DNA of 64,000 nt from Novacetimonas pomaceti. Lineage in GTDB: Bacteria > Pseudomonadota > Alphaproteobacteria > Acetobacterales > Acetobacteraceae. The notes under the pieces are model-generated. The model ran no database searches. It had not been told where the DNA came from and was given only the letters and a program-made list of their open reading frames with translations. Shown here one piece after another: positions 17,837-27,116 of the stretch. The stretch lies in the NCBI RefSeq assembly GCF_003207955.1, contig NZ_NOXG01000001.1, forward strand, positions 310,001 to 374,000. The letters run 5' to 3'. The translations under genes and the position numbers were made by a program. Within the stretch, counting starts at the first letter, position 1. Every line of letters starts with the position of its first letter.

Positions 17837-19903
17837 ATGGTAAAAGTAACCGTTGACGGCATTCCCGTCGAAGTCCCGGCCGGGTCCAGCGCCCTTCAGG
17901 CCTGCGAGGCCGCGGGCAAGGAAATCCCGCGTTTCTGCTTTCACGAACGGCTGTCGGTGGCGGGCAACTGCCGCATGTGCCTTGTGCAGGTGGTCCGCGC
18001 GCCCAAGCCGGTGGCGTCGTGCGGCTTTCCGGTGGGCGAGGGGATGCAGATCCTGACCGATACCGAGGTCGTGCGCAAGGCGCGACGGGCGGTCATGGAA
18101 TTCCTGCTCATCAACCATCCGCTTGACTGCCCGATCTGCGATCAGGGCGGCGAATGCGACCTTCAGGACCAGGCGTTCGGGTATGGCGCGGACCATTCGC
18201 GCTACCTCGAAAACAAGCGCGCGGTGACGGACAAGTATCTCGGCCCGCTGGTCAAGACGGTCATGACGCGCTGCATCCAGTGCACGCGTTGCATCCGTTT
18301 CGCGACCGAGGTCGCGGGCGTGCCGGAACTTGGCGCCGTCTCGCGCGGTGAAAACATGGAAGTAACCAACTACGTCGAAAAGGCGCTGACTTCCGAACTG
18401 TCGGGCAACCTGATCGACATCTGCCCGGTGGGCGCGCTGACGTCCAAGCCGTATGCCTTTACCGCGCGTCCATGGGAGCTCAAGCGCACGGACTCGATCG
18501 ACGTGTGCGACGCGGTCGGCACCAATATCGTGATGCAGGCCCGTGGCGCCAGCGTGCTGCGCATCGTGCCGCGCACCAATGACGAGGTGAACGAGGAGTG
18601 GCTGGCGGACAAGGGGCGTTTCGTCGTGGACGGCTTCCGCCACCGTCGCCTCGACCGGCCATGGGTGCGGGTGCATGGCAAGCTGCAGCCCGCGTCATGG
18701 CAGGATGTCTTTGTCGCGCTGGCAAAGCGGCTCAAGGGCGTTCCGGGGGAACGGATCGGCGCGATCGCCGGTGACCTGTGCGATGCCGAAAGCATGCTGG
18801 CGCTGAAGGACCTGATGGGCGCGCTGGGATCGCCGAACATCGACTGCCGTCAGGACGGGGCGGATTACGACCTGTCGCACCGCGATTTCTATACGTTCAA
18901 TACCGGCATCACCGGGATCGAGGACGCGGACGCGCTGCTGATTGTCGGGGCCATCCCCCGGCAGGAGGCCCCCGTCCTGAACGCGCGCATCCGCAAGCGT
19001 TTCGTCACCGCCGGCCGGGGCAAGTTCCCGATCGCGATGATCGGTGCGCCGCAGGCCGATCCCACCTATGCCGTTGAGGTGCTGGGCGACGGGCCGGATG
19101 CGCTGGCGGACCTTGCGGCAGGGCGTTCGCCGTTCCTCGATGTCCTGAAAAAGGCCGAGCGGCCGATGATCATCGTCGGGCACGGGGCGCTGACGCGGCC
19201 TGACGCACGCGCGATCCTCAAGGCGGCATGGGACCTTGCGGGACAGGTGGGTGCGCTGGATGCGCAGTGGCATGGCTTCAACGTCCTGCACACGGCCGCC
19301 AGCCGCGTCGCCGGCCTGGACATGGGCTTTGTTCCGCAAAAGGGCGGCCGCGATGTCGCGGGCATGCTCAATGACGGGGTGGAAGTCCTGTGGCTGCTTG
19401 GCGCGGATGAATTCCCGGTCGATCGCATCGGCAATGATACCTTTGTCATCTATCAGGGGCATCATGGCGACGCGGGCGCCGCGCGGGCGGACGTGATCCT
19501 GCCCGGCGCGCTGTATGCGGAAAAGCCCGGTACCTACGTCAATACCGAAGGCCGCGTGCAGCAGTCGTTCCGCGCGGTCATGCCGCCGGGCGACGCGCGC
19601 GAGGACTGGCGTATCCTGCGCGCGTTTTCCGAAGTGGTGGGGCATACGCTTCCCTATGACACGCTCGAGGCGCTGCGCGCGCGCCTGGCGCAGGTCAATC
19701 CGGTTTTCGCGCGGCAGGGCCATCCCCGGTTCGCGCCACCGCAGGGCGTCAGCCCCGATGGGGGAAAGGTGGCGATCGCCTCCACCCCCTTTGTTCCGGT
19801 GATCGCGGATTATTACCAGACCAGTCCCATCTGCCGCGCCAGCCCGACGATGGAGACCTGTTCGCGGACCTATGTCCATCCCCCGGCCCAGGCAGCGGAG
19901 TAA
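17837..19903 (+). CDS. nuoG: NADH-quinone oxidoreductase subunit G (75 kDa)
   Basis: 688-residue iron-sulfur subunit. The N-terminal ferredoxin-like domain has CRMCLVQV and related cysteines for a 2Fe-2S cluster. Then follow CPICDQGGECDLQD and the CIQCTRCIRF / DICPVGALT set for 4Fe-4S clusters. The remaining two-thirds is the molybdopterin-oxidoreductase-like domain without cofactor residues. The frame is open upstream inside nuoF, but ATG at 17837, six bases after the nuoF stop, fits the family start (MVKVTVDG). Confidence 0.95.
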   Translation: MVKVTVDGIPVEVPAGSSALQACEAAGKEIPRFCFHERLSVAGNCRMCLVQVVRAPKPVASCGFPVGEGMQILTDTEVVRKARRAVMEFLLINHPLDCPICDQGGECDLQDQAFGYGADHSRYLENKRAVTDKYLGPLVKTVMTRCIQCTRCIRFATEVAGVPELGAVSRGENMEVTNYVEKALTSELSGNLIDICPVGALTSKPYAFTARPWELKRTDSIDVCDAVGTNIVMQARGASVLRIVPRTNDEVNEEWLADKGRFVVDGFRHRRLDRPWVRVHGKLQPASWQDVFVALAKRLKGVPGERIGAIAGDLCDAESMLALKDLMGALGSPNIDCRQDGADYDLSHRDFYTFNTGITGIEDADALLIVGAIPRQEAPVLNARIRKRFVTAGRGKFPIAMIGAPQADPTYAVEVLGDGPDALADLAAGRSPFLDVLKKAERPMIIVGHGALTRPDARAILKAAWDLAGQVGALDAQWHGFNVLHTAASRVAGLDMGFVPQKGGRDVAGMLNDGVEVLWLLGADEFPVDRIGNDTFVIYQGHHGDAGAARADVILPGALYAEKPGTYVNTEGRVQQSFRAVMPPGDAREDWRILRAFSEVVGHTLPYDTLEALRARLAQVNPVFARQGHPRFAPPQGVSPDGGKVAIASTPFVPVIADYYQTSPICRASPTMETCSRTYVHPPAQAAE

Positions 19904-19909
19904 GGTGAG

Positions 19910-20932
19910 GTGACGCATTTCTTTTTACATACGGTCGTGGGCCAGGTTCTGCTGATCGTTCTGGAAACGCTGGCCGTGCTTGTGCCGCTTCTGCTGGGGG
20001 TCGCGTACCTGACCCTGGCCGAACGCAAGGTGATGGCCGCGATGCAGTTGCGCAAGGGGCCGAACGTCAACGGTCCGTTCGGCGTGCTGCAGGCATTCGC
20101 CGACGCGATCAAGATGCTGACCAAGGAAACGGTCATCCCGGCGGGCGCGAACCGCATGCTGTTCCTGTTCGCGCCGTTCCTGACCTTTTCACTGGCGATG
20201 GTGGCATGGGCGGTCATCCCGACGGGCAACGGCCTTGCGATCGCCGACATCAATGTCGGGGTGCTTTACCTGCTGGCGATTTCCTCGCTCGGGGTTTACG
20301 GCATCCTGATCGCGGGCTGGGCGTCCAATTCGAAATATGCCTTCCTTGGCGGCCTGCGTTCGGCTGCGCAGATGGTGTCCTACGAGGTCTCGATCGGCCT
20401 TGTGATCGTCTCCGTCCTGCTGGCGGTCGGCAGCCTGAACCTCAATGACATCGTGCTGGCGCAGCGCCATGTCTGGTTCTGCCTGCCGATGTTCCCGATG
20501 TTCATCGTTTTCTTCATCTCCGCGCTGGCGGAAACCAACCGCGCGCCCTTCGACCTTCCCGAAGGGGAGAGCGAGCTTGTGGCGGGCTTCTTCGTCGAAT
20601 ATTCGGCGCTGGCGTTCGGGCTCTTCTTCCTTGGGGAATATGCCAACATGTTCCTGATGTCGGGCATGGTCAGCATCCTGTTCCTTGGTGGCTGGCTGCC
20701 GCCGCTGGATGTCGCGCCGCTGACATGGATCCCGGGGCCGCTGTGGCTGATCGCCAAGATCCTGTTCTGCCTGTTCGTCTTCATCTGGGTGCGCGCGACC
20801 TTCCCCCGCTATCGCTATGACCAGCTGATGCGGCTGGGGTGGAAGGTGTTCCTGCCGTTCTCCCTGGCGTGGATGGTTCTGACGGCCGGTTTTCTGATGG
20901 TGACGGGCCTGCTGCCCGGAGGAGCAAGCTGA
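19910..20932 (+). CDS. nuoH: NADH-quinone oxidoreductase subunit H
   Basis: 340-residue membrane subunit at the junction of the two arms, with about eight helices. The quinone-channel loops are present: LAERKVMAAMQLRKGPNVNG, EVSIGLV, and AETNRAPFDLPEGESELVAGF (~203-223). The start is GTG at 19910 with AAGGTGAGG before it. The stop TGA overlaps the nuoI ATG by one base, implying coupled translation. Confidence 0.95.
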   Translation: MTHFFLHTVVGQVLLIVLETLAVLVPLLLGVAYLTLAERKVMAAMQLRKGPNVNGPFGVLQAFADAIKMLTKETVIPAGANRMLFLFAPFLTFSLAMVAWAVIPTGNGLAIADINVGVLYLLAISSLGVYGILIAGWASNSKYAFLGGLRSAAQMVSYEVSIGLVIVSVLLAVGSLNLNDIVLAQRHVWFCLPMFPMFIVFFISALAETNRAPFDLPEGESELVAGFFVEYSALAFGLFFLGEYANMFLMSGMVSILFLGGWLPPLDVAPLTWIPGPLWLIAKILFCLFVFIWVRATFPRYRYDQLMRLGWKVFLPFSLAWMVLTAGFLMVTGLLPGGAS

Positions 20933-21420
20933 TGGGATATCTGAGCCGCACCGCCCGGTCGTTCCTGCTGAGCGAACTGGTCTCGGGCATGAGCGTGACG
21001 CTGAAGGCGTTTTTCAAGCCCAAGGCGACGATCAACTATCCCTATGAAAAGGGGCCGCTGTCGCCGCGTTTCAGGGGCGAGCATGCGCTGCGCCGCTATC
21101 CCAACGGGGAAGAGCGCTGCATCGCGTGCAAGCTGTGCGAGGCGACATGCCCGGCGGAGGCCATCACGATCGAGGCCGAGCCCCGCGACGACGGTTCGCG
21201 TCGTACCACGCGGTACGACATCGACATGACCAAGTGCATCTATTGCGGACTGTGCGAGGAAGCATGCCCCGTGGATGCGATCGTTGAAGGCCCCAACTAT
21301 GAATTCGCGACCGAGACGCGCGAAGAACTTATGTACAACAAGGACAAGCTGCTCGCCAATGGCGACCGCTGGGAAAGCGTTCTTGCGCGCCGGCTGGAGC
21401 TGGACGCGCCGTATCGTTGA
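20932..21420 (+). CDS. nuoI: NADH-quinone oxidoreductase subunit I (N6a/N6b clusters)
   Basis: 162-residue ferredoxin-type subunit with two classic 4Fe-4S motifs, CIACKLCEATCP (~64-75) and CIYCGLCEEACP (~103-114), which pass electrons towards N2. It starts in the TGATG junction with nuoH, preceded by GGAGGAG. Length and termini are typical of alphaproteobacteria. It is followed by 93 bases before nuoJ, the widest gap in the operon. Confidence 0.95.
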   Translation: MGYLSRTARSFLLSELVSGMSVTLKAFFKPKATINYPYEKGPLSPRFRGEHALRRYPNGEERCIACKLCEATCPAEAITIEAEPRDDGSRRTTRYDIDMTKCIYCGLCEEACPVDAIVEGPNYEFATETREELMYNKDKLLANGDRWESVLARRLELDAPYR

Positions 21421-21513
21421 CATGGCGGATCGCATGTCCCCCTTCCATCCGCGCGATGGCAGGTGGACATGCGGGCAGCAGGAGGAAATATCCATGCGGC
21501 AGGAAGGTCACCC

Positions 21514-22287
21514 ATGATGACCCAAATCGTCTTTTACATATTTGCGGCGGTCCTGGTTCTTTCTGCCTCGATGGTGGTCAGCGCCCGCAATCCCGTGCAT
21601 TCGGTCCTGTTCCTGATACTGGCGTTTTTCAACGCGGCGGGACTGTTCCTGATCGCGGGGGCCGAATTCCTGGCGATGATCCTTGTCATCGTCTATGTCG
21701 GCGCCGTCGCGGTGCTGTTCCTGTTTGTCGTCATGATGCTTGACATCCGCATCGCCCAGGCGCGCGAGGGGCTGCAACGCTATGCCCCGATCGGCGCGGC
21801 GCTGGGCGGTGTGCTTCTGGCGGAACTGGTGCTGGCGTTCATGCACTGGCGCTTTGCGTCCAACATTGGCGATGTGGGCCACCTTGTCCCGTCCTCGCCC
21901 ACGCGTTCGAACACGGCCGCGTTGGGGGATGTGCTTTATACGCACTACATCTTCCTGTTCCAGGCCTGCGCGCTGGTGCTGCTGGTGGCGATGATCGGCG
22001 CGATCGTGCTGACGCTGCGTGACCGGCCGACGGGACGACGCCAGGACATCGAACGCCAGCATGAACGTCAGGCGGCGGATTCCATGGAACTGCTGTCGCT
22101 TCCCTTGGGGCAGAGCGTCGATGCGCTGGGCGGGTTCCTGCGCCCGCACCAGTCCTATGACGTCGCGGCCGTGCCGGGGACCTATGGCACCCAGGCCTAT
22201 CGCGAGGAGGAGCAGCGGCTGGAGGACTCCACCGCGCTGGTCGTGGTCGAGGACGTCACGAAAAACGAAAGTCGGGACAATGAATAG
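21514..22287 (+). CDS. nuoJ: NADH-quinone oxidoreductase subunit J, with C-terminal extension
   Basis: 257-residue membrane subunit with five predicted helices. Helix 3 contains LAMILVIVYVGAVAVLFLFVVMMLD, with the pi-bulge region important for coupling. After the last helix (~170) there are ~85 hydrophilic residues ending in KNESRDNE, making it longer than the ~200-residue form usual in alphaproteobacteria. ATG at 21514 (or 21517) follows AGGAAGG; the frame is open to 21463. Its last eight bases overlap nuoK. Confidence 0.93.
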   Translation: MMTQIVFYIFAAVLVLSASMVVSARNPVHSVLFLILAFFNAAGLFLIAGAEFLAMILVIVYVGAVAVLFLFVVMMLDIRIAQAREGLQRYAPIGAALGGVLLAELVLAFMHWRFASNIGDVGHLVPSSPTRSNTAALGDVLYTHYIFLFQACALVLLVAMIGAIVLTLRDRPTGRRQDIERQHERQAADSMELLSLPLGQSVDALGGFLRPHQSYDVAAVPGTYGTQAYREEEQRLEDSTALVVVEDVTKNESRDNE

Positions 22288-22603
22288 TGCAATCGCCACA
22301 ATTGGCGTCACGCCGTACCTTGTCATCAGCGCGATCCTGCTGGTCCTGGGCGTGTTCGGTATTTTCCTGAACCGCAAGAACGTCATCATCATCCTGATGT
22401 CGATCGAACTGATCCTGCTGTCGGCCAATATCAATTTCGTGGCGTTTTCGGCGGCGCTGGGCGATCTGTCGGGACAGGTCTTCACCCTGTTCGTGCTGAC
22501 GATCGCGGCGGCGGAATCCGCGATCGGCCTTGCCATCGTCACTGTCTATTTCCGTAATCGCGGCTCGATCGAGGTCGACCGCATTACGATGATGAAAGGG
22601 TGA
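22280..22603 (+). CDS. nuoK: NADH-quinone oxidoreductase subunit K
   Basis: 107-residue subunit with three helices, homologous to MrpC. The conserved Glu residues needed for proton transfer are in LMSIELILLSANINF and LTIAAAESAIGLA. ATG at 22280 lies inside the end of nuoJ, an 8-bp overlap. The length is a few residues above the usual 101-102 because of the N-terminus. nuoL starts seven bases later. Confidence 0.94.
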   Translation: MNSAIATIGVTPYLVISAILLVLGVFGIFLNRKNVIIILMSIELILLSANINFVAFSAALGDLSGQVFTLFVLTIAAAESAIGLAIVTVYFRNRGSIEVDRITMMKG

Positions 22604-22610
22604 TCGGATC

Positions 22611-24551
22611 ATGCAAACGGCATCCTGCCTTTTTGAAATCGCGGTCTTCGCGCCCCTGATCGGTTTCCTGACCGCGGGGATGGGGGGGCGCATCATTGGC
22701 GACGCCCTGTCGCAGGCGCTGACGATCATCCTGATGCTCATTGCCAGCGTGGCCGCGATCGGCGCCCTCATGATCGAGGGACAGGTCGGAATGGTGACCG
22801 CCCTTGTTCCCGTGGCCGACTGGATCCAGGCCGGCAATTTCCATGTCGCGTGGGGATTGCGCATGGACGCGCTGTCGGTGTCGATCGTGGCGATGGTCTG
22901 CGTGGTCTCGACTCTCGTGCATATCTACAGCACGGGATACATGGCGCATGAGACCATGCCGCGCTTCCGCTTCTTTTCCTACCTTTCGCTGTTTACGTTC
23001 GCGATGCTGATGCTGGTGACGTCGAATGACCTGCTTCAGCTGTTCTTTGGCTGGGAAGGCGTCGGCCTCGCCAGTTACCTGCTGATCGGGTACTGGTACA
23101 CGCGGCCATCCGCTGCCGCCGCCGCGATCAAGGCGTTTGTCGTCAACCGCGTGGCGGACCTGTTTTTCCTGGTCGGGATCGCGCTGCTGTATGTCGAGTT
23201 CGGCACCGTGACGTATGACGACATCTTCGCGATGGTGCCTGCCCACATGAATGATGTGTATCATCTGTTTGGCGCCCACCGCGCCATGGAGGTGATCTGC
23301 ATGCTGCTGTTCATCGGGGCGATGGGCAAGTCGGCGCAGCTGTTCCTGCATACATGGCTGCCTGACGCGATGGAGGGGCCGACCCCCGTGTCCGCCCTGA
23401 TCCATGCGGCCACGATGGTCACGGCGGGCGTGTTCCTGATGGCGCGGATGTCGCCGCTGGTCGAATTCGCGCCGATGACGCGTGACTTCATCATCCTGAT
23501 CGGGGGCACCACCTGCTTTTTCGCGGCGACGGTCGGACTGGTGCAGCCGGACATCAAGCGCACGATCGCCTATTCCACCTGTTCGCAGCTGGGCTACATG
23601 TTCGTTGCGGTCGGGGTCGGGGCCTATCAGGCGGCGATGTTTCACCTGACGACGCATGCGTTCTTCAAGGCGCTGCTGTTCCTTGGCGCGGGCTGTGTGA
23701 TCCATGCCGTGCATGATGAACAGGACATGTTCCGCATGGGCGGGCTGTGGCGCAAGATCCCGCTGACCTATGTCTGCATGTGGATCGGCAGCCTTGCGCT
23801 GGCGGGGATTTTCCCCTTTGCCGGGTACTGGTCGAAGGATGCGATCCTTGACGCCGCATGGATGTCGCCCGCGGCGCTGGGACGGTATGGCTGGACCATG
23901 GGCTGCGTGACCGCGTTCCTGACCGCGCTGTACAGCTGGCGCCTGATCTTTCTGGTCTTCCATGGCAAGCCGCGTGACGCCCACCTGCATGAAGGCGCGC
24001 ATGAAAGCCCGATTTCCATGACCGGTCCGGTCATCGTGCTGGGCTTTGGCGCGGTGCTGGGCGGCATCCTGCTGGCGCCGCATTACATCGGCAAAGACCA
24101 GGTGGCGTTCTGGAACGGGGCGATCGCGAACGCGCCGGGCAACAACATCATCGAAATGATGGAACATGCGCCGGGCTTCATCTCCCTCGTGCCGAGCATC
24201 GCGGCTGTTGGTGGCATCCTGATCGCCTATGTCTGCTATATCCTGCAGCCCGCGATCCCAGGGGCGATGGCCCGCGCGTTGCGGCCGCTGTACCTGTTCC
24301 TGCTGAACAAGTGGTATTTCGACGAACTGTATGACCTGATCCTGATCCGTCCGTACAAGGCGCTTGCGCGCGTGCTGTGGAAGGACGTGGACGAAGGCGT
24401 GGTCGAGGGCATTCCCGAAGGGCTGGCCCGCATGACCGTGGCATCCGCCGGACAGGCGGTGCGGATCCAGACCGGGTCGATCGCGGTCTATGCCTTTACG
24501 ATGCTGATCGGCCTGGTGGTGCTGCTGTCCACCATGCTGTTCGCGCACTGA
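22611..24551 (+). CDS. nuoL: NADH-quinone oxidoreductase subunit L (antiporter-like)
   Basis: 646-residue antiporter-like subunit at the distal end of the membrane arm, with the long lateral helix at its C-terminus. Key proton-path residues are visible in FFGWEGVGLASYLLIGYW (Glu), GAMGKSAQLFLHTWLPDAM (Lys) and TTHAFFKALLFLGAG (His/Lys). It is full length with normal ends, so it is not a fusion with nuoM. The next gene, 24 bases after its stop, is nuoN; the usual nuoM in between is missing. Confidence 0.96.
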   Translation: MQTASCLFEIAVFAPLIGFLTAGMGGRIIGDALSQALTIILMLIASVAAIGALMIEGQVGMVTALVPVADWIQAGNFHVAWGLRMDALSVSIVAMVCVVSTLVHIYSTGYMAHETMPRFRFFSYLSLFTFAMLMLVTSNDLLQLFFGWEGVGLASYLLIGYWYTRPSAAAAAIKAFVVNRVADLFFLVGIALLYVEFGTVTYDDIFAMVPAHMNDVYHLFGAHRAMEVICMLLFIGAMGKSAQLFLHTWLPDAMEGPTPVSALIHAATMVTAGVFLMARMSPLVEFAPMTRDFIILIGGTTCFFAATVGLVQPDIKRTIAYSTCSQLGYMFVAVGVGAYQAAMFHLTTHAFFKALLFLGAGCVIHAVHDEQDMFRMGGLWRKIPLTYVCMWIGSLALAGIFPFAGYWSKDAILDAAWMSPAALGRYGWTMGCVTAFLTALYSWRLIFLVFHGKPRDAHLHEGAHESPISMTGPVIVLGFGAVLGGILLAPHYIGKDQVAFWNGAIANAPGNNIIEMMEHAPGFISLVPSIAAVGGILIAYVCYILQPAIPGAMARALRPLYLFLLNKWYFDELYDLILIRPYKALARVLWKDVDEGVVEGIPEGLARMTVASAGQAVRIQTGSIAVYAFTMLIGLVVLLSTMLFAH

Positions 24552-24575
24552 CGCCATGATGACGAGGGTGAACCT

Positions 24576-26000
24576 ATGAACTGGACACTTGCTCTGCCTG
24601 AAATCGTGCTCGCGATCTCGGGCCTCGCCATCCTGGTGTTCGGGGTGGTGCAGAAAAAGGAAAATCCGTTTTTTTCGTGCTCCATGCTGGCGATGGCGGC
24701 GTTCTTCGTAACCGGCGTGCTGGTGCTGTTTACGCCTGACGGGGTGGGGTACAACCGGATTTTCGTGAATGACGACTTTGCCCGCTTCATGAAAATCCTT
24801 TCCCTGTGCGGGGCGTTCCTGGCGACCATGATGACCGTGGGCTATGCCCGGGAAATGGAGGTCGCGAAGTTCGAATTTCCCGTCCTGATCCTGTTTTCCA
24901 CGCTGGGCACGATGATGATGGCGTCATCGGGCAACCTGATGACGCTGTTTGTCGGGCTCGAACTGTCGTCGCTTGCGATCTATATCCTGTGCGCCTTTGC
25001 CCGTGACCAGGTTCGCGCGGCGGAAGCGGGGCTGAAATATTTCGTGCTGGGATCGCTGGCCTCGGGGCTGCTGCTGTATGGGATCGCCCTGGTGTACGGC
25101 TTTGCCGGGACGCTGGAATATGGCGGGCTCCAGACGGCGGTGGCAGGCACGGCGGCATTGCCGACCGGCCTTATGATCGGCATCGTGTTCATGCTGGTCG
25201 GGCTGTCGTTCAAGCTGTCGGCGGTGCCGTTTCACATGTGGACGCCCGATGTGTACCAGGGATCCCCGTCCTCGGTCACGGCCTATATGGCCGGCGCGCC
25301 CAAGATCGCGGCCTTTGCCGTGCTGCTGCGCGTGATGATCGGTCCGTTCGGCCATATGACGGACCAATGGCGGCTGCTGATCGAACTGGTTTCCATCGCC
25401 TCCATGCTGTTCGGCTCCATCGCCGCGATCGCCCAGACGGACATCAAGCGGCTGATGGCCTATTCCTCCATCGGGCACATGGGATACGCGATGATGGGCA
25501 TGGCCGCCGCCACGCCGGAGGGGACGCGCGGGACGCTGATCTATCTTGTCACCTACCTGTTCATGAATGTCGGCGCGTTTGCCGGGATCGTCGCCATGCG
25601 GCGCAAGGGATTCGCCATGACGCGGATTTCCGACCTGGCCGGCCTGGGCAAGACCGCGCCGGGCATGGCCGCCGCCATGGCCATTTTCATGTTCAGCATG
25701 GCGGGCGCGCCGCCGCTGGCTGGATTTTTCGGCAAATTGATGGTTTTCTATGCCGCCATCAACGCGCACCTGTATGTTCTGGCGGCCATTGGCGTGCTGA
25801 GCAGCATTATCGGTGCCTATTATTACGTGCGGATCGTGAAGGTCATGTTCTTCGATACGGCGGAGGCCGCGTTTGACCGTCCCCCTGTTTCCCTGTCCTT
25901 CATCTCCGTGGGCATGGGGCTGGTGACGTGCCTGTTCGTCGTGGCGTTTGGCCCGGTATCCACGGCGGCGCAGGCGGCGGCGCAGGCGTTGCTGAGGTAA
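24576..26000 (+). CDS. nuoN: NADH-quinone oxidoreductase subunit N (antiporter-like)
   Basis: 474-residue antiporter-like subunit. The diagnostic NuoN block is KYFVLGSLASGLLLYG, then FKLSAVPFHMWTPDVYQG and TDIKRLMAYSSIGHMGYAM, which excludes NuoM. Conserved Lys residues for proton transfer are in place. GAGGGTGA precedes the ATG at 24576. It directly follows nuoL and ends in a TAATG overlap with birA, so birA is probably on the same transcript. Confidence 0.96.
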   Translation: MNWTLALPEIVLAISGLAILVFGVVQKKENPFFSCSMLAMAAFFVTGVLVLFTPDGVGYNRIFVNDDFARFMKILSLCGAFLATMMTVGYAREMEVAKFEFPVLILFSTLGTMMMASSGNLMTLFVGLELSSLAIYILCAFARDQVRAAEAGLKYFVLGSLASGLLLYGIALVYGFAGTLEYGGLQTAVAGTAALPTGLMIGIVFMLVGLSFKLSAVPFHMWTPDVYQGSPSSVTAYMAGAPKIAAFAVLLRVMIGPFGHMTDQWRLLIELVSIASMLFGSIAAIAQTDIKRLMAYSSIGHMGYAMMGMAAATPEGTRGTLIYLVTYLFMNVGAFAGIVAMRRKGFAMTRISDLAGLGKTAPGMAAAMAIFMFSMAGAPPLAGFFGKLMVFYAAINAHLYVLAAIGVLSSIIGAYYYVRIVKVMFFDTAEAAFDRPPVSLSFISVGMGLVTCLFVVAFGPVSTAAQAAAQALLR

Positions 26001-26773
26001 TGGACCCTTCCATTCCCGTTACGGTCATGGAGGTGCCACGGATCCTTGGGGGTCCGTGGCATCTTGAAATTTATGACACGCTTGGCTCCACCTCGGACCT
26101 GTGCCTGCGCCGGGCGGAGGAAGGTGCCGCGGAAGGGCTGGCGATCCTTGCCCTGAAACAGACGCAGGGGCGCGGCAGCAGGGGACGTGGCTGGGTCGAT
26201 CCGGGCGGCAACCTGTCGATGTCCGTGCTGCTGCGGCCGGGCATGGATGCAACCCCGATCGGGCTGTGGCCGTTCATTGCCGGGCTGGCTTTTCACGACG
26301 CGCTGGCGCCATGGCTGGAACAGGGACACCGCCTGACCCTGAAATGGCCCAATGACCTTCTGCTGGACGGGCGCAAGGTGGCCGGCATCCTGATCGAGGG
26401 GGGGGATGGCGATGCGGGACGGTGGCTGTCGATCGGCATGGGGGCGAACCTGCGTGTCGCCCCGGTGATCGAGGGCCGCGACCTTGCCTGCATGGCGCAG
26501 GGCGGTCCCGTGCCGGAGGTCGGGAAGGTGGCGCGCGCGGTGCTGACGATGCTTGACGTCTGGATCGCGCGTTATGCCAGTGACGGGTTCGCGCCGGTGC
26601 GGGCGGCATGGCTGGAGCGCGGGCATCCCGTGGGAACCCCCATCCGCGTGATGGCACGCGGGGGGATGGTTCACGGGACATTCGACGGGATCGGGGAGGA
26701 CGGGCTGCTGCATCTGCGCACCCCGGATGGCGTGCGCCGGGTTTCGACGGGTGAAGTCCTTCTTGGCGGATGA
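26000..26773 (+). CDS. birA: Biotin--[acetyl-CoA-carboxylase] ligase, class I (no DNA-binding domain)
   Basis: 257-residue enzyme that activates biotin to biotinyl-AMP and attaches it to the carrier protein of acetyl-CoA carboxylase. The ligand loop is GRGSRGRGWVDPGGN (~54-68) and the catalytic Lys lies in KWPNDLLLDGRKVAGIL (~115-131). A C-terminal SH3-like cap follows. There is no N-terminal helix-turn-helix, so it should not act as the biotin operon repressor. It starts at ATG 26000 in a TAATG overlap with nuoN; birA after nuoN is a common alphaproteobacterial arrangement. Confidence 0.93.
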   Translation: MDPSIPVTVMEVPRILGGPWHLEIYDTLGSTSDLCLRRAEEGAAEGLAILALKQTQGRGSRGRGWVDPGGNLSMSVLLRPGMDATPIGLWPFIAGLAFHDALAPWLEQGHRLTLKWPNDLLLDGRKVAGILIEGGDGDAGRWLSIGMGANLRVAPVIEGRDLACMAQGGPVPEVGKVARAVLTMLDVWIARYASDGFAPVRAAWLERGHPVGTPIRVMARGGMVHGTFDGIGEDGLLHLRTPDGVRRVSTGEVLLGG

Positions 26774-27116
26774 AATGGACGGATGGAGGAGGGCGATTGC
26801 CCGCCCGTTCCGTACGTGGAATTCATAATGCGTTTGAGCATGGGGGATTACATGTTAATCCCTTGTCACCCATATTAAGGGTAGAAGTGGGGCCATGACC
26901 TGCGTCGAGCCCCCGGATCCCGCGGAATGCCGCCATTGGCGGTCATGATGCGGGACGGGCGCGGCTTCGTGGGGATGTGGGGCCACTGGCGCTCCAAAGG
27001 GCGCGGGATACGGGTTTTGCCTCGAACCGAGGCGCGGAATGACAGGAATTCTGGCGGGGGACGCTCTCCCGCCTGTCTGAATCGAAAGGTATGAACAGTG
27101 AACAGCAGAGTATCAT
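26774..27116. other. 343-bp gene-free gap between birA and rnj
   Basis: No reading frame here looks genuine. Hairpin-like pieces are seen, such as GGCGGG with CCCGCC at 27053-27072. Many alphaproteobacteria carry coaX (type III pantothenate kinase) at this position; I see no trace of it in any frame. The region probably holds the rnj promoter. Confidence 0.6.

Noticed and set aside
22611..24551. nuoL as a nuoL-nuoM chimera
   Set aside because: Length, order of motifs and the C-terminal lateral helix are those of a complete NuoL; no NuoM-specific segment is present.
22584..24557. 657-codon minus-strand frame, His/Arg/Gln-rich
   Set aside because: Antisense to nuoL; the composition simply mirrors membrane-protein codons. 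It also cannot be the missing nuoM.
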